Of a stretch of DNA of 64,000 bases, positions 46,414 through 55,803 are shown piece by piece. Where the stretch lies: assembly GCF_019049675.1 (NCBI RefSeq), contig NZ_JAFMOW010000056.1, positions 114,887 through 178,886 of the forward strand, given 5' to 3'. Below the pieces are notes generated by a model. That model was given only the letters and a program-made list of their open reading frames with translations, searched no databases and was not told the DNA's origin. Both the position numbers and the translations under genes were made by a program. Each line of letters begins with the position of its first letter. Position 1 is the stretch's first letter. The DNA comes from Rahnella bonaserana (lineage in GTDB: Bacteria > Pseudomonadota > Gammaproteobacteria > Enterobacterales > Enterobacteriaceae).

Positions 46414-47190
46414 ATGATAACTAAGATGATGTTAGGGCTGATTACGCCTTCTTTTACCGCGATTGAACGCGTAAAAGCACAGTCTTACTGGCGTCAGTGT
46501 CAGAGAGTGTACCGTTTTCAGCCCATTTATCGCACGACAGGAAAGCTGTTGGGGATTGAATTGCTGACCGGGGTTTTCCACCCGGCGAATCCGCACAAAT
46601 TTATTTCTCCCGAAGAATATTTTGTTGCGATAGCCGTGGGCAAGCGTCTGCAAATCGTGCAGGAGCAACTCGACCTGTTGCAGCGCTGGCAAAGTCTGTT
46701 CATCGACCATGAATTACTGGCTTCTATCAACGTCGATGGTCAGGTGCTGGAAATGCTGCAATCTGACACGGCACTGCGTGCGCAAATCAGCGCGATGCCA
46801 TACGTGCGTTTTGAACTGGTCGAAAGTGCTGAAAATGCGCTGAGTATTCCGTTGTCGCAAATTGAGCAATCTGACCGTTTATGGCTCGACGATTTCGGTC
46901 AGGGGATCGCAAACTTTTCCTCTTTCACCACCTGGCACTACGAATACATCAAAATCGCCCGCGATTTGTTTATTCTTTTGGGACAGAGTGAAGAAGGCTC
47001 GCGCCTGTTTTATACGCTGGTGACGCTGATGAACCGCTACAGCAAAGGCGTAATCATTGAAGGGGTCGAAACGGCCTCGGAATGGGCGATGGTCTGTAAT
47101 TCCGATGCGCTCGCCGCTCAGGGCTATTATCTGGCGCGGCCGACGATGTTCGACAATCTTGATAACCTGCCAATACATTTCAAAGGATAA
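46414..47190 (+). CDS. pdeH: Cyclic-di-GMP phosphodiesterase PdeH
   Basis: This 258-residue stand-alone EAL domain is related to E. coli YhjH. The signature Glu is kept in GIELLTGVF (ELL variant of EAL, as in YhjH), and the other motifs are FELVES, WLDDFGQGIANFSSF, IKIARDLF and IIEGVETASEW. It should hydrolyse c-di-GMP during motility and keep YcgR from braking the flagellum. A consensus sigma-28 promoter stands upstream. Confidence 0.93.
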   Translation: MITKMMLGLITPSFTAIERVKAQSYWRQCQRVYRFQPIYRTTGKLLGIELLTGVFHPANPHKFISPEEYFVAIAVGKRLQIVQEQLDLLQRWQSLFIDHELLASINVDGQVLEMLQSDTALRAQISAMPYVRFELVESAENALSIPLSQIEQSDRLWLDDFGQGIANFSSFTTWHYEYIKIARDLFILLGQSEEGSRLFYTLVTLMNRYSKGVIIEGVETASEWAMVCNSDALAAQGYYLARPTMFDNLDNLPIHFKG

Positions 47191-47402
47191 TGGATCACAC
47201 CTTACCCGCTGAGGCGAAGTCTCAAATTGCCCGGTGCACAAAGGGGGTGTGATTCATTGTTACTCTGTTGATTTAAATAATTTTATAGTCATCTCTCCTG
47301 CCTCGTTTTTCTTCTTTTTCACACGCCGGTTCCGGCAAAATGTGACAAATTCAACTATGGTTAAACACTGGGATTCGTTAACTGTCTGAAAGGAACAGCT
47401 TT

Positions 47403-49457
47403 ATGACGCGCACAGGTAAAGTGATCTCCTGGGTTGTGGGCATCATTGTGATTCTGTTGATCGCTGTCGTGATTTTCATCGCGACCTTCGACTGGAACCG
47501 CCTCAAACCTACCATTAATGAAAAGGTCAGCGCTGAACTGAACCGTACTTTTGCCATTCGCGGCAATTTAGGGGTGGACTGGTCGCGTCAGAAAGATGAG
47601 GCGGGCTGGCGGGCGTGGGTTCCGTGGCCGCACATTCATGCCGAAGATATCGTGCTCGGTAACCCTGCCGACGTCCAGACCGGCGAAAAAGACGCGCAGA
47701 TGGTGAAACTTGCCCGTGTGGACGCCAGTATTGCGCCGCTCGCGCTGCTGCATAAAGAAGTCCTTATTCCGCGTATCTGGCTGAAACAGCCGGATGCTTC
47801 GCTGTTACGTCTCGATAATGGCAAAAATAACTGGACGTTTAATCTCGCCAACAGCGACACCAAGGATCCGGCGCAACCGCCTTCCGCCTGGTCATTCACC
47901 CTCAATGACATCGTGTTTGACCGCGGACAAATCGATTATAAAGACGCGAAAATGAAAGCTGATTTCCGCGCTGTGATTGATCCGCTGGGCAAACCGCTGC
48001 CGTTTACCGAAGTGGTCGGCGATAAAAAAGACGCGGCAAAATCCAAAACGCCGCCGTACGTTTTTGGCTGGAAAGTTGACGGTAAATACAACGGCGAATC
48101 GCTCTCCGGCAGCGGTAAAATCGGCGGTATGCTGGCGCTGAAAGACCCGGATGCGTTGTTCCCGTTGCAGGCCGATGTACGTTCAGGCAACACGCGGGTA
48201 GCGGTGACCGGGACCTTGCAGGATGCGATGAACCTTGGCGGTCTGGATTTACGCCTGAAATTCTCCGGCCAGACGCTGTCTGATTTGTACGGTCTGACCG
48301 GTGTGCTGCTGCCGCAAACGCCGCCGTATTCTACTGACGGACATTTATCGGCGACGTTGCATGGCAAAAACGGCGCGATTTACCGTTATCAGAACTTTAA
48401 CGGCGAAATTGGCGACAGCGACATCTACGGTTCCCTGACCTATCAGGCCAGCAAACCACGGCCGAAACTGACCGGCGAGGTGGTATCCAAACAACTGCGC
48501 TTTGCCGATCTGGCTCCGCTGATTGGTGCGGATTCCAACAAAGATAAAGCGAAACGTGGGGAAACCACCCGCCAGCCGGCGGATAAAGTGCTGCCGGTGG
48601 AGAAATTCGACACCAAGAGCTGGCGCGTGATGGATGCTGATGTGAAGTTCAGCGCCAAACGCATCGAGCACGGTAAATCCCTGCCGCTGAGTGATTTAAG
48701 CACTCATCTGAAGCTGAACGACGGTGAAATTCTGCTCGATCCGCTGCGTTTCGGTGTGGCGGGCGGGAACCTGAATTCAACGATCCGTCTGGAAGGGGAT
48801 AAATCGCCAATGCAGGCGCGTGCTGACATTCATGCCCGTAAGCTGAAACTGAAACAGCTGCTGCCAAGCGTGCAGTCGATGGAGCGCAGTCTGGGCGACC
48901 TGAACGGTGACGCCACGCTGACCGGCACCGGCAATTCAGTCGCGGCGCTTCTGGGCACCAGCAACGGTGATATGAAAATTCTCATCAACGACGGCGTGAT
49001 CAGCCGTGGTCTGATGGAACTGGCAGGCCTGAACGTGGGTAACTACGTGGTCAGTAAACTGTTTGGCGATGACGAAGTGGCCATCAACTGTGCGGCTGCC
49101 AACGTCAACGTGAGGAACGGACTGGTCACGCCACGGCTGTTTGTGTTCGATACCGAGAACGCGGTCATCAACATCACCGGTAACACGAATATGGCGACCG
49201 AGCGACTGGATTTATCGATTAACCCGGAAAGTAAGGGCGTGCGTATTCTGACATTGCGTTCACCATTGTACGTTCGCGGTACCTACAAAAATCCGGATGC
49301 CGGCGTGAAACCGGGGCCGCTGATTGCCCGTGGTGCCGCGGCTGTGGCGCTCGGCGCGGTGGTTGCTCCGGCCGCGGCATTACTTGCCCTGATTTCTCCA
49401 AGCGACAATGAAGAAAACCAGTGCGGCCCGATATTGCAGCAGATGAAAGAGAAGTAA
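47403..49457 (+). CDS. yhjG: AsmA-family protein YhjG
   Basis: This 684-residue protein has one N-terminal membrane helix (VISWVVGIIVILLIAVVIF) and a long periplasmic beta-rich body with an AsmA domain (FDWNRLKPTINEKVSAEL near the start; the C-terminal half ends with NITGNTNMATERLDLSINP). AsmA-like proteins are thought to carry phospholipids between membranes; YhjG is a minor paralogue. The gap before it (47191-47402) holds an 8-bp inverted repeat (ATCACACC/GGTGTGAT) and nothing else evident. Confidence 0.9.
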   Translation: MTRTGKVISWVVGIIVILLIAVVIFIATFDWNRLKPTINEKVSAELNRTFAIRGNLGVDWSRQKDEAGWRAWVPWPHIHAEDIVLGNPADVQTGEKDAQMVKLARVDASIAPLALLHKEVLIPRIWLKQPDASLLRLDNGKNNWTFNLANSDTKDPAQPPSAWSFTLNDIVFDRGQIDYKDAKMKADFRAVIDPLGKPLPFTEVVGDKKDAAKSKTPPYVFGWKVDGKYNGESLSGSGKIGGMLALKDPDALFPLQADVRSGNTRVAVTGTLQDAMNLGGLDLRLKFSGQTLSDLYGLTGVLLPQTPPYSTDGHLSATLHGKNGAIYRYQNFNGEIGDSDIYGSLTYQASKPRPKLTGEVVSKQLRFADLAPLIGADSNKDKAKRGETTRQPADKVLPVEKFDTKSWRVMDADVKFSAKRIEHGKSLPLSDLSTHLKLNDGEILLDPLRFGVAGGNLNSTIRLEGDKSPMQARADIHARKLKLKQLLPSVQSMERSLGDLNGDATLTGTGNSVAALLGTSNGDMKILINDGVISRGLMELAGLNVGNYVVSKLFGDDEVAINCAAANVNVRNGLVTPRLFVFDTENAVINITGNTNMATERLDLSINPESKGVRILTLRSPLYVRGTYKNPDAGVKPGPLIARGAAAVALGAVVAPAAALLALISPSDNEENQCGPILQQMKEK

Positions 49458-49471
49458 TCGTGTTGGATATA

Positions 49472-49497
49472 CTCCTCCCCGTGCGAAGGGGAAGGAG
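49472..49497. repeat. Single REP-like palindrome
   Basis: CTCCTCCCC-GTGCGAA-GGGGAAGGAG is a third copy of the GC-rich hairpin family seen between urtA and urtB (4964-4985, 5037-5058). It lies between the convergent yhjG and cdh genes, a usual place for REP elements. Confidence 0.65.
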
Positions 49498-49526
49498 CTA
49501 ACCCTGCGCGCCTTCCGGCATCAGAA

Positions 49527-50294
49527 TTACTGAGGCACGGGATCCAGGACCATACACTTGTGGTCCTGGATCTCCTCGGTCGAGGCATTATTGAGTTTCA
49601 GTAAATCGCGCTCGCTGGCGAGCAGCAGGAAATCGCCGCCCGGCAGAGTGACCATCGCCATTCCGAAATGCCCCATCTTTTTATCTGCTTCCGGTACACC
49701 TTCAGCCAGAAGCCGGAAAGCGCCTTTCTCATTCAGTTCTGCCTGTGTCACTTTGCGCGCCAGATAGGTGTGTCCGAGCAACTTATCCGGCAACTCCTGC
49801 CAGTTATATCCCATCTGCGCACCATCTTTACTTAGCGTGGTTTTCACCTGTGGCAGAAGGCAGGAAATATGGATATGCAGCTGGTTCTGCGAGCGGCCAT
49901 ATTGCGAGTTAATCGCCAGAGAGACATTGCTGTCATCAATCGGTTTACCGTATTTATCCGCCATAAAATGCCGCGCATTCCACGCCTGACTGAAAAAGTT
50001 CGGTGTTGCCGGTTCCAGTAAAGCAGGGCTTTCCATACCGGTGATCCGCGCGGTGGGCATCAGCAGATATTGCAGTGGTCCGTTCAGGTCTTTCATCACC
50101 ACAAAACCTTGTTGTTCATCGACCTGCGCGCAGGGTTCAGGTTTGCCCGTGCTTTGCTGATTTGGCACGCATTTTTTACTGATGATGTTCCACAGGGCGT
50201 TGGGATTGGAGGTGTGAGGCCAGAAATACCAAAAGGCCGCGGCAATCACGATAAGCAGGATCAGAACAGGCAGGATAAATCGTCGTAAGCGCAT
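49527..50294 (-). CDS. cdh: CDP-diacylglycerol pyrophosphatase Cdh
   Basis: This 255-residue enzyme hydrolyses CDP-diacylglycerol to phosphatidate and CMP. It has one N-terminal membrane helix (FILPVLILLIVIAAAFWYF) and a HIT-like active-site motif NQLHIHISC. The ATG at 50294 gives the usual length of about 250 residues; the frame to 50339 adds residues overlapping an intergenic hairpin. The C-terminal cysteine pair region (DHKCMVLDP) matches the family. Confidence 0.88.
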   Translation of the reverse strand: MRLRRFILPVLILLIVIAAAFWYFWPHTSNPNALWNIISKKCVPNQQSTGKPEPCAQVDEQQGFVVMKDLNGPLQYLLMPTARITGMESPALLEPATPNFFSQAWNARHFMADKYGKPIDDSNVSLAINSQYGRSQNQLHIHISCLLPQVKTTLSKDGAQMGYNWQELPDKLLGHTYLARKVTQAELNEKGAFRLLAEGVPEADKKMGHFGMAMVTLPGGDFLLLASERDLLKLNNASTEEIQDHKCMVLDPVPQ

Positions 50295-50311
50295 AAGAAA
50301 CCTTCGCTGAA

Positions 50312-50345
50312 GACACCATGCCGGGCGCATACCGGGCATGGTGTC
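50312..50345. terminator. Hairpin between yhjE and cdh
   Basis: GACACCATGCC and GGCATGGTGTC form a perfect 11-bp stem around 12 nt. There is no T-run, so it may stabilise or process a joint yhjE-cdh message, or act as a weak terminator. Confidence 0.5.
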
Positions 50346-50352
50346 GGGTCAG

Positions 50353-51675
50353 TTACAGTGACTGATGGGCGGTTTCTTTGGACAACAGCAGCGCGATCAG
50401 GGTCAGCGTTGCCATCGAGGCCAGATAAACGCCCACATAGAACAACCCGTAATGAGTTGCCAGCCAGGTGGCGATATACGGCGCGACGGACGCACCCAGT
50501 ATCGAAGACACATTATAGGAGAAGGATGCGCCGGTATAGCGAACTTCTGTCGGGAAAAGTTCCGGCAGCAGTGCGCCCATCGGACCGAAAGTCAGCCCCA
50601 TCACCATAAAGCCGCACAGCAGGAACACCATCACCAGCGCCTGTGAACCGGCACCCAGAATGGTCGGGAAGCACAGGGCGAAGACGATCATCAGCAGCGT
50701 AATGCAAATCATGGTTTTGCGGCGGCCAAACTTATCAGCCAGCTGACCGGCAACCGGCACCATCACGCCGAAACCGACCACGCCAATCATCAGCATCAGC
50801 AGGAATTCGTTACGCGGAATGCCCAGCCCGACCGGCTTTGCCGCCGTGCCGTAACCCAGCGAATACACGGTCATGATGTAGAACAGCGTATAGGTCGCGA
50901 CCATGATGAAAGTGCCGAGCAGCGTTGCTTTTTTGTATTTGGTGAACAGCGTGCCGATGGGCACTTTTACCTGTTTACCGGCTTTGGCGATTTTGGCGAA
51001 CACCGGCGTTTCGTGCAGGGAAACACGCACGTACAGGCCGACAATCACCAGAACCGCTGACAGCAGAAATGGCACGCGCCAGCCCCAGGAAATGAACTGT
51101 TCATCAGTCAGCAGCCATGACAGCAGCAGGAACATGCCGTTGGCGAAGAAGAAGCCGATCGGCGCGCCAAGCTGCGGGAAAGAACCGTACAGCGCGCGTT
51201 TCTTCGCCGGAGCATTCTCGGTGGCGAGCAGCGCCGCGCCACCCCATTCACCGCCCAGTCCCAGACCCTGACCAAAGCGCGCCAGCGCCAGCAGTAACGG
51301 TGCGAAGACGCCAATCGTCGCGTAGGTCGGCAGCAGGCCGATCACCACGGTGGACACGCCCATGGTCAGCAAAGAGGCCACAAGGGTGACTTTACGCCCG
51401 ACGCGGTCGCCGAAGTGACCGAACAGCGCAGAGCCGATAGGACGTGCAATGAACGCGATAGCGAAGGTGGCGAGAGACTGCAGCGTGGCGGCAGTCGGAT
51501 CACCCTGCGGGAAGAAAATGTGCGGGAAAACAATTACCGCGGCGGTGGCGTAGATGTAAAAGTCGAAGAATTCGATGGCCGTACCGATGAGCGATGCCAC
51601 GATGACTTTGCCGCGGGAGTTCTGACTCACCAGGTTGGCGTCAGCTTCTAATTCTGGAGTGATAGTGGCTTGCAT
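50353..51675 (-). CDS. yhjE: MFS transporter YhjE (metabolite:H+ symporter family)
   Basis: This 440-residue protein has twelve predicted membrane helices and the family features GTAIEFFDFYIYATAA, GHFGDRVGRK and the central ARFGQGLGLGGEWGGAALL. It belongs to the MHS group with ShiA and ProP. The substrate of YhjE is not established to my knowledge. It keeps its E. coli neighbours yhjG and yhjD, although the order with cdh is local to this genome. Confidence 0.9.
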   Translation of the reverse strand: MQATITPELEADANLVSQNSRGKVIVASLIGTAIEFFDFYIYATAAVIVFPHIFFPQGDPTAATLQSLATFAIAFIARPIGSALFGHFGDRVGRKVTLVASLLTMGVSTVVIGLLPTYATIGVFAPLLLALARFGQGLGLGGEWGGAALLATENAPAKKRALYGSFPQLGAPIGFFFANGMFLLLSWLLTDEQFISWGWRVPFLLSAVLVIVGLYVRVSLHETPVFAKIAKAGKQVKVPIGTLFTKYKKATLLGTFIMVATYTLFYIMTVYSLGYGTAAKPVGLGIPRNEFLLMLMIGVVGFGVMVPVAGQLADKFGRRKTMICITLLMIVFALCFPTILGAGSQALVMVFLLCGFMVMGLTFGPMGALLPELFPTEVRYTGASFSYNVSSILGASVAPYIATWLATHYGLFYVGVYLASMATLTLIALLLSKETAHQSL

Positions 51676-51833
51676 AAGTGTTTCTTATTTGTAATGAGTG
51701 GGAGGGATCTAATGTAAATAAATGTATATCGAAAAGGCATCTTATGCAGTGCAGGGCGGTATTTCAACGCAGCGGAAGCCCTGAAAAAGGGCGTTAAAAG
51801 CCGGATCGGGGGAAAGTTTTATCAGGGCGGGAT

Positions 51834-51921
51834 TTCGCCAATCATAAGTTTGGCGAATGGTTAAAAGGCAGAGTAACTGACTGCAAAACCGCGAAATAAA
51901 AGTACGGCTCTCAGTCAGTTA
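51834..51921. promoter_or_regulatory. Two inverted repeats between yhjD and yhjE
   Basis: TTCGCCAA-N8-TTGGCGAA (51834-51857) and TAACTGACTG-N28-CAGTCAGTTA (51874-51921) lie in the 287-nt gap. They could be an operator for yhjE and a folded 3' end of yhjD. Neither resembles a site I know. Confidence 0.35.
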
Positions 51922-51962
51922 TTCTGGTTTTTAGGTCAGCGCCAAGCCTGATTTAGCATTAT

Positions 51963-53087
51963 TCACTGCTTTATAACTTCATTGTCAGGATTAACTGCGG
52001 ATATATGCATTTCATCTGGCACGATGAGGTTGTCCGGCGTGTATTCACTGTCGTTTCCGGTAGCCGTTTTCTTTGCATCTGCGGCTTTTTGCTTGTGATC
52101 CGGCATCGGCGGGTCATCTTTGTATTTTGCCGTCGCTATCCACGCAGCGACAAATAACGTCAGACGGGCGAAGAAATAGAAGAAAGCCATCAGCCCGATG
52201 ACCGATCCGAACGCCGCGCCGGAAGGCGAAGTCGCCAGTTTCGGCAGCGTCATGGTCATCACGAATTTGATCACTTCAAAGCCAATCGCCGCCAGCAGTG
52301 TCCCGCGCAGCAGTGCTTTTTTACGTGGCTTGTGGCGCGGCAGCATCCAGAAAATCCACAGGAACAGCAAATAGTTGGCGGCAATCGAAATCACCAGCGT
52401 GATGCTGGTCATCACTGGGCGCAGCCAGTCGATGCCGCCAAGACCCAGTGCATCGACAATGGTTTTTTGCGCAGCCCCGGCAATCGAGGTCAGCGACAGC
52501 GTGATAATCAGCGCCAGCACCAGCCCCGTCAGAGAAATAAAGTCGCGGATGTAACGGCGGTAAATCTTTTCCTGATCCTGCGGATTACGTTCCCAGACAT
52601 CACGCGATTGTGCGCGGATTGCCTCACGCAGATTCCCCATCCAGCTGATGCCGGAATACAGCGCAATCAGCAAACCGGATAATCCCACGGCGGTACGCTG
52701 CTGGATGGCGGTGTTCACCGTGCTTTTCAGCGTGTTCGCCAGATTCGGATCGCTGATGCTGTTAACGATTTTGTTGATCAGCTCCGCCAGCAGGTCGGGA
52801 TTTGAGGCCAGCACAAAACCGACGGCGGCGAAGGACACCATCAGGATCGGGATCAGCGACAGAAAGGAGAAATAGGTAATGGCCGCGCCAAACTGGCTGC
52901 CAAGACGGTCATTAAAGCGCTCAGTAGCGCGCAGAAGATGGGCGACCCAGCCCCACGACTGAACGTGTTCCACCAGTCGTGAAAATCTGCCGATGTTTTT
53001 ATCCACCGTGGAATTACCGGTTTTGATATTAATCAGCGGCTCGGGTTTTTCCTGTGTATCAGGTTCTTGTTTAGAAATGATGGGCAT
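51963..53087 (-). CDS. yhjD: Inner-membrane protein YhjD (YihY/BrkB family)
   Basis: This 374-residue protein has about six membrane helices and typical BrkB/YihY features (FGAAITYFSFLSLIPILMV, YSGISWMGNLREAIRAQSRD). In E. coli, mutations in yhjD suppress defects in lipid A export, which suggests a role in envelope lipid transport. The hydrophilic C-terminal tail (about 330-374) is Lys/Asp-rich. Confidence 0.9.
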   Translation of the reverse strand: MPIISKQEPDTQEKPEPLINIKTGNSTVDKNIGRFSRLVEHVQSWGWVAHLLRATERFNDRLGSQFGAAITYFSFLSLIPILMVSFAAVGFVLASNPDLLAELINKIVNSISDPNLANTLKSTVNTAIQQRTAVGLSGLLIALYSGISWMGNLREAIRAQSRDVWERNPQDQEKIYRRYIRDFISLTGLVLALIITLSLTSIAGAAQKTIVDALGLGGIDWLRPVMTSITLVISIAANYLLFLWIFWMLPRHKPRKKALLRGTLLAAIGFEVIKFVMTMTLPKLATSPSGAAFGSVIGLMAFFYFFARLTLFVAAWIATAKYKDDPPMPDHKQKAADAKKTATGNDSEYTPDNLIVPDEMHISAVNPDNEVIKQ

Positions 53088-53171
53088 TGATCCATGTTGT
53101 CCTTAAAAGTGCATCCGGCTTTAAGTATAGACGCCTGAGCCGCGGCGACTAAGTCGCGACGGTTTAAGCGG

Positions 53172-54113
53172 TCAGGCAATGAACGTTTGAGTGATGTCGG
53201 TCAGCCAGTCCATAAACACTTTCACCCGGCGTGAAAGGTTCAGACGGTGCGGATAAACCAGCGTCACCGGCATTGGCGGCGCGCGAAATTGCGGCAAAAT
53301 ACTCACCAGCTGACCGCCTGCCAGCGCGTCACGTACGCCGAGCAGCGGTGCCTGAATAATGCCCAGTCCGGCCAGACAGGCTGAGACGTAGGTTTCGGTA
53401 CTGTTGACCGTCACTGCGCCGCCGCTTTTAACCATTTTCACCTGCTTACCGTCGAGATATTCAAACGCGGACGTATGGCTGCCGAGAATTTGTTCGTAAT
53501 GGACCATCGCGTGCTGCGCCAGCTGGTCAGGGTGATCAGGCGTGCCGTAACGACGCAGATAACCGGGACTGGCACAGTTCACCACGCTGAGTTGTCCGAG
53601 CGGGCGGGCAATCAGGCCGGAATCTTTCAGCGTGCCTGTGCGGATCACGCAATCGAACCCTTCGCGCACCACATCCACACGATGATCGGTACAGCTCAGC
53701 TCGATTTCCAGTGCAGGATAACGGTTGAGGAATTCGGCCAGGCGCGGCAGCACCAGATTGGTCGCCATGCCGGTGGTCATATCAACCCGTAACCGCCCGC
53801 TGACGCTGGCCGGATTGGACTGAAACATCGACTCCAGTTCCTCCATGTTGGCCAGCAACTCTTTACAGCGCTGATAAAACACCTGCCCGTCCTGCGTCAG
53901 CTGCACGCGGCGCGTGGAGCGGTGCAGCAGGCGTGCCGACATCCGCGTTTCCAGCTGCTGAACCAGCCGCGACACACTGCCTTTCGGCAAACCAAGACTT
54001 TCTGCCGCACGGGTAAAATTACTCAGCTCCGCCACACGCACGAAGACCTGCATTGATTGAATTTTATCCACATTTTGCCCGATTGTTGTTGGTTCTGAGA
54101 CAGTGAAACTCAT
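53172..54113 (-). CDS. yhjC: LysR-type regulator, YhjC/RcdB-like
   Basis: This 313-residue regulator has an N-terminal helix-turn-helix (FVRVAELSNFTRAAESLGLP, then KGSVSRLVQQLE) and a LysR substrate domain. Sequence and location next to yhjD match E. coli YhjC. That protein starts at MDKI, equivalent here to a GTG at 54071 (VDKIQSMQ), so the ATG at 54113 may add 14 residues. It is divergent from the short-chain dehydrogenase gene 84 nt away, which it probably controls. Confidence 0.85.
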   Translation of the reverse strand: MSFTVSEPTTIGQNVDKIQSMQVFVRVAELSNFTRAAESLGLPKGSVSRLVQQLETRMSARLLHRSTRRVQLTQDGQVFYQRCKELLANMEELESMFQSNPASVSGRLRVDMTTGMATNLVLPRLAEFLNRYPALEIELSCTDHRVDVVREGFDCVIRTGTLKDSGLIARPLGQLSVVNCASPGYLRRYGTPDHPDQLAQHAMVHYEQILGSHTSAFEYLDGKQVKMVKSGGAVTVNSTETYVSACLAGLGIIQAPLLGVRDALAGGQLVSILPQFRAPPMPVTLVYPHRLNLSRRVKVFMDWLTDITQTFIA

Positions 54114-54197
54114 TATGAATCATTTATCGCGCTCAGGTAATCCAATAGGCTATGTTTCAACCGATGTATCAGTGTCAAAAAGCCAAAGAGGTCCCAA

Positions 54198-54956
54198 ATG
54201 AATCGTAAAATCGCTATTGTGACGGGCGGAAGCCGTGGATTAGGCAAGAATGCCATTGAAAAGCTGGCAAAAAACAACGTTGATATCATTCTGACTTACC
54301 ACAGCCAGGCGGATGCGGCGCAGGCGGTGGTGCAATCGGTCGACGCGCTGGGTGGAAAAGCCGTTGCGCTGCAACTGAACACCGGCGAGTCAGGCAGCTT
54401 TGACGCTTTTGTGGCGCAGGTAAAAACTCAGCTGCAACATGTCTGGCAACGCGACACTTTTGATTTTCTGGTGAACAATGCCGGTGTGGGTCTGCACGAG
54501 TCTTTTGCGGATACCACCGAAGAACAGTTTGACCTGATGATGAACGTCCACCTGAAAGGGCCGTTCTTCCTGACTCAGAAACTGCTGCCGCTGATGGCAG
54601 ACGGTGGCCGCATTCTGAATGTTTCCAGCGGACTGGCGCGCTTTGCGCTGCCGGGCTCTTCGGCTTACGCCATCATGAAAGGCGCGATTGAAGTGCTGAC
54701 CCGTTATCAGGCGAAAGAACTGGGCGCACGGGGCATTACCGCTAACGTGCTGGCGCCTGGCGCGATTGAAACGGATTTCAGCGGCGGTATGGTGCGCGAT
54801 AATCCTGAAGTGAACAAAATTGTCTCTGGCAATACTGCACTGGGACGCGCCGGTTTACCGGATGATATTGGCGGGATGGTGGCGATGATGCTGAGCGATG
54901 AAGCCGGCTGGATGACCGCCCAGCGCGTCGAGGCTTCAGGCGGTATGTTTATCTAA
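54198..54956 (+). CDS. Short-chain dehydrogenase/reductase
   Basis: This 252-residue SDR has the cofactor motif TGGSRGLGK, the NNAG motif (LVNNAGVGLH), the active-site Ser and Tyr-x-x-x-Lys (SSAYAIMKGAIE) and the PGAIETDF segment. The substrate cannot be read from the sequence. Divergent placement next to a LysR gene is the usual arrangement of a regulator and its target. An AGGT-containing site precedes the ATG. Confidence 0.88.
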   Translation: MNRKIAIVTGGSRGLGKNAIEKLAKNNVDIILTYHSQADAAQAVVQSVDALGGKAVALQLNTGESGSFDAFVAQVKTQLQHVWQRDTFDFLVNNAGVGLHESFADTTEEQFDLMMNVHLKGPFFLTQKLLPLMADGGRILNVSSGLARFALPGSSAYAIMKGAIEVLTRYQAKELGARGITANVLAPGAIETDFSGGMVRDNPEVNKIVSGNTALGRAGLPDDIGGMVAMMLSDEAGWMTAQRVEASGGMFI

Positions 54957-54958
54957 CC

Positions 54959-55705
54959 TTAATCGTACTGGAAACGTTTTGCTTTCATATGCTGCTGTTT
55001 TTCCAGCTCGAAAATAGCCCGTTGCAGGTCACGTTCCTGCGCGGGCGATAAATTTGGAAACTTAAAGCTCAGCCGCTGCGTGCTGACGGTTTCACCTTTA
55101 TTGCTCACCGATTTACGCGGCATCGCGCCGATGTACTGCAAATCCACTTTGAATTTCCCAAGCTCAGCCAGTTCGATCAGGGAATCTTTCAGTAATGCGC
55201 CTGAACTGATTTCCGGCGGCGTCATGCCGTCAATCTCCAGCCCCAGTCCGCCAAGAGAAATATCCCTCACGCGATAAGCAAAGTCCGTGGTGTCCGGCAG
55301 TTTTCCGCTGCAACGATAATCCGGCAGCCACGGCACATTCACGCGGAAATACTCACGACGCTGAATGGAATACAACACAGGCGGGACATCACAGGTGAAA
55401 GTGGGCAATCCTTCATAGGTTACCTGACGGACTTTACTGCATGAGAATTCGACCTTTGCGCCCGCCGGTTCTGCCACAAAATTTAATGTATCGGCTTCCA
55501 TTGCCAGACCATTTTCATAATCTGAGCTGCCGAGATCGAACAGGAACTGATGGTTGTCAGCATCGACGTCCAGAATTTTGCTGATAAATTGCCCGCGGGA
55601 ATGGCTGACCATGACCAGCGTCTGGTTCTTCTTCAGGTCACGCAGAACGGACAAGATTGCCAGCGTGTTCCGCTTCGCAAACGACTCTTTAGATACTTCG
55701 CTCAC
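54959..55705 (-). CDS. ycgR: Flagellar brake protein YcgR
   Basis: This 248-residue protein has an N-terminal YcgR domain and a C-terminal PilZ domain with QRREYFRVN (RxxxR c-di-GMP site) and DISLGGLGLEI. Bound to c-di-GMP it acts on the flagellar motor and slows swimming. I chose the GTG at 55705 because it gives the normal length (244 in E. coli) and has a GAGGTG site. The longer frame to 55945 would run through the promoter. The convergent SDR gene ends 2 nt away. A perfect sigma-28 promoter lies upstream. Confidence 0.9.
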   Translation of the reverse strand: MSEVSKESFAKRNTLAILSVLRDLKKNQTLVMVSHSRGQFISKILDVDADNHQFLFDLGSSDYENGLAMEADTLNFVAEPAGAKVEFSCSKVRQVTYEGLPTFTCDVPPVLYSIQRREYFRVNVPWLPDYRCSGKLPDTTDFAYRVRDISLGGLGLEIDGMTPPEISSGALLKDSLIELAELGKFKVDLQYIGAMPRKSVSNKGETVSTQRLSFKFPNLSPAQERDLQRAIFELEKQQHMKAKRFQYD

Positions 55706-55776
55706 CTGCCACACCTCATAAGGAATAAATGCAATATTATGGCGCAGCCGTCGACGTATAAGGCGCCCAATACGGA

Positions 55777-55803
55777 TTATCGGCCACTCAGAACAAAACT
55801 TTA
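55777..55803 (-). promoter_or_regulatory. Sigma-28 (FliA) promoter of ycgR
   Basis: On the minus strand TAAAGTTT, 11 nt and GCCGATAA match the FliA consensus exactly. The start of transcription should be about 65 nt before the GTG start of ycgR. The rest of the 329-nt divergent region (55706-56034) must hold the promoter of the cytochrome b561 gene; I could not place it. Confidence 0.93.
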
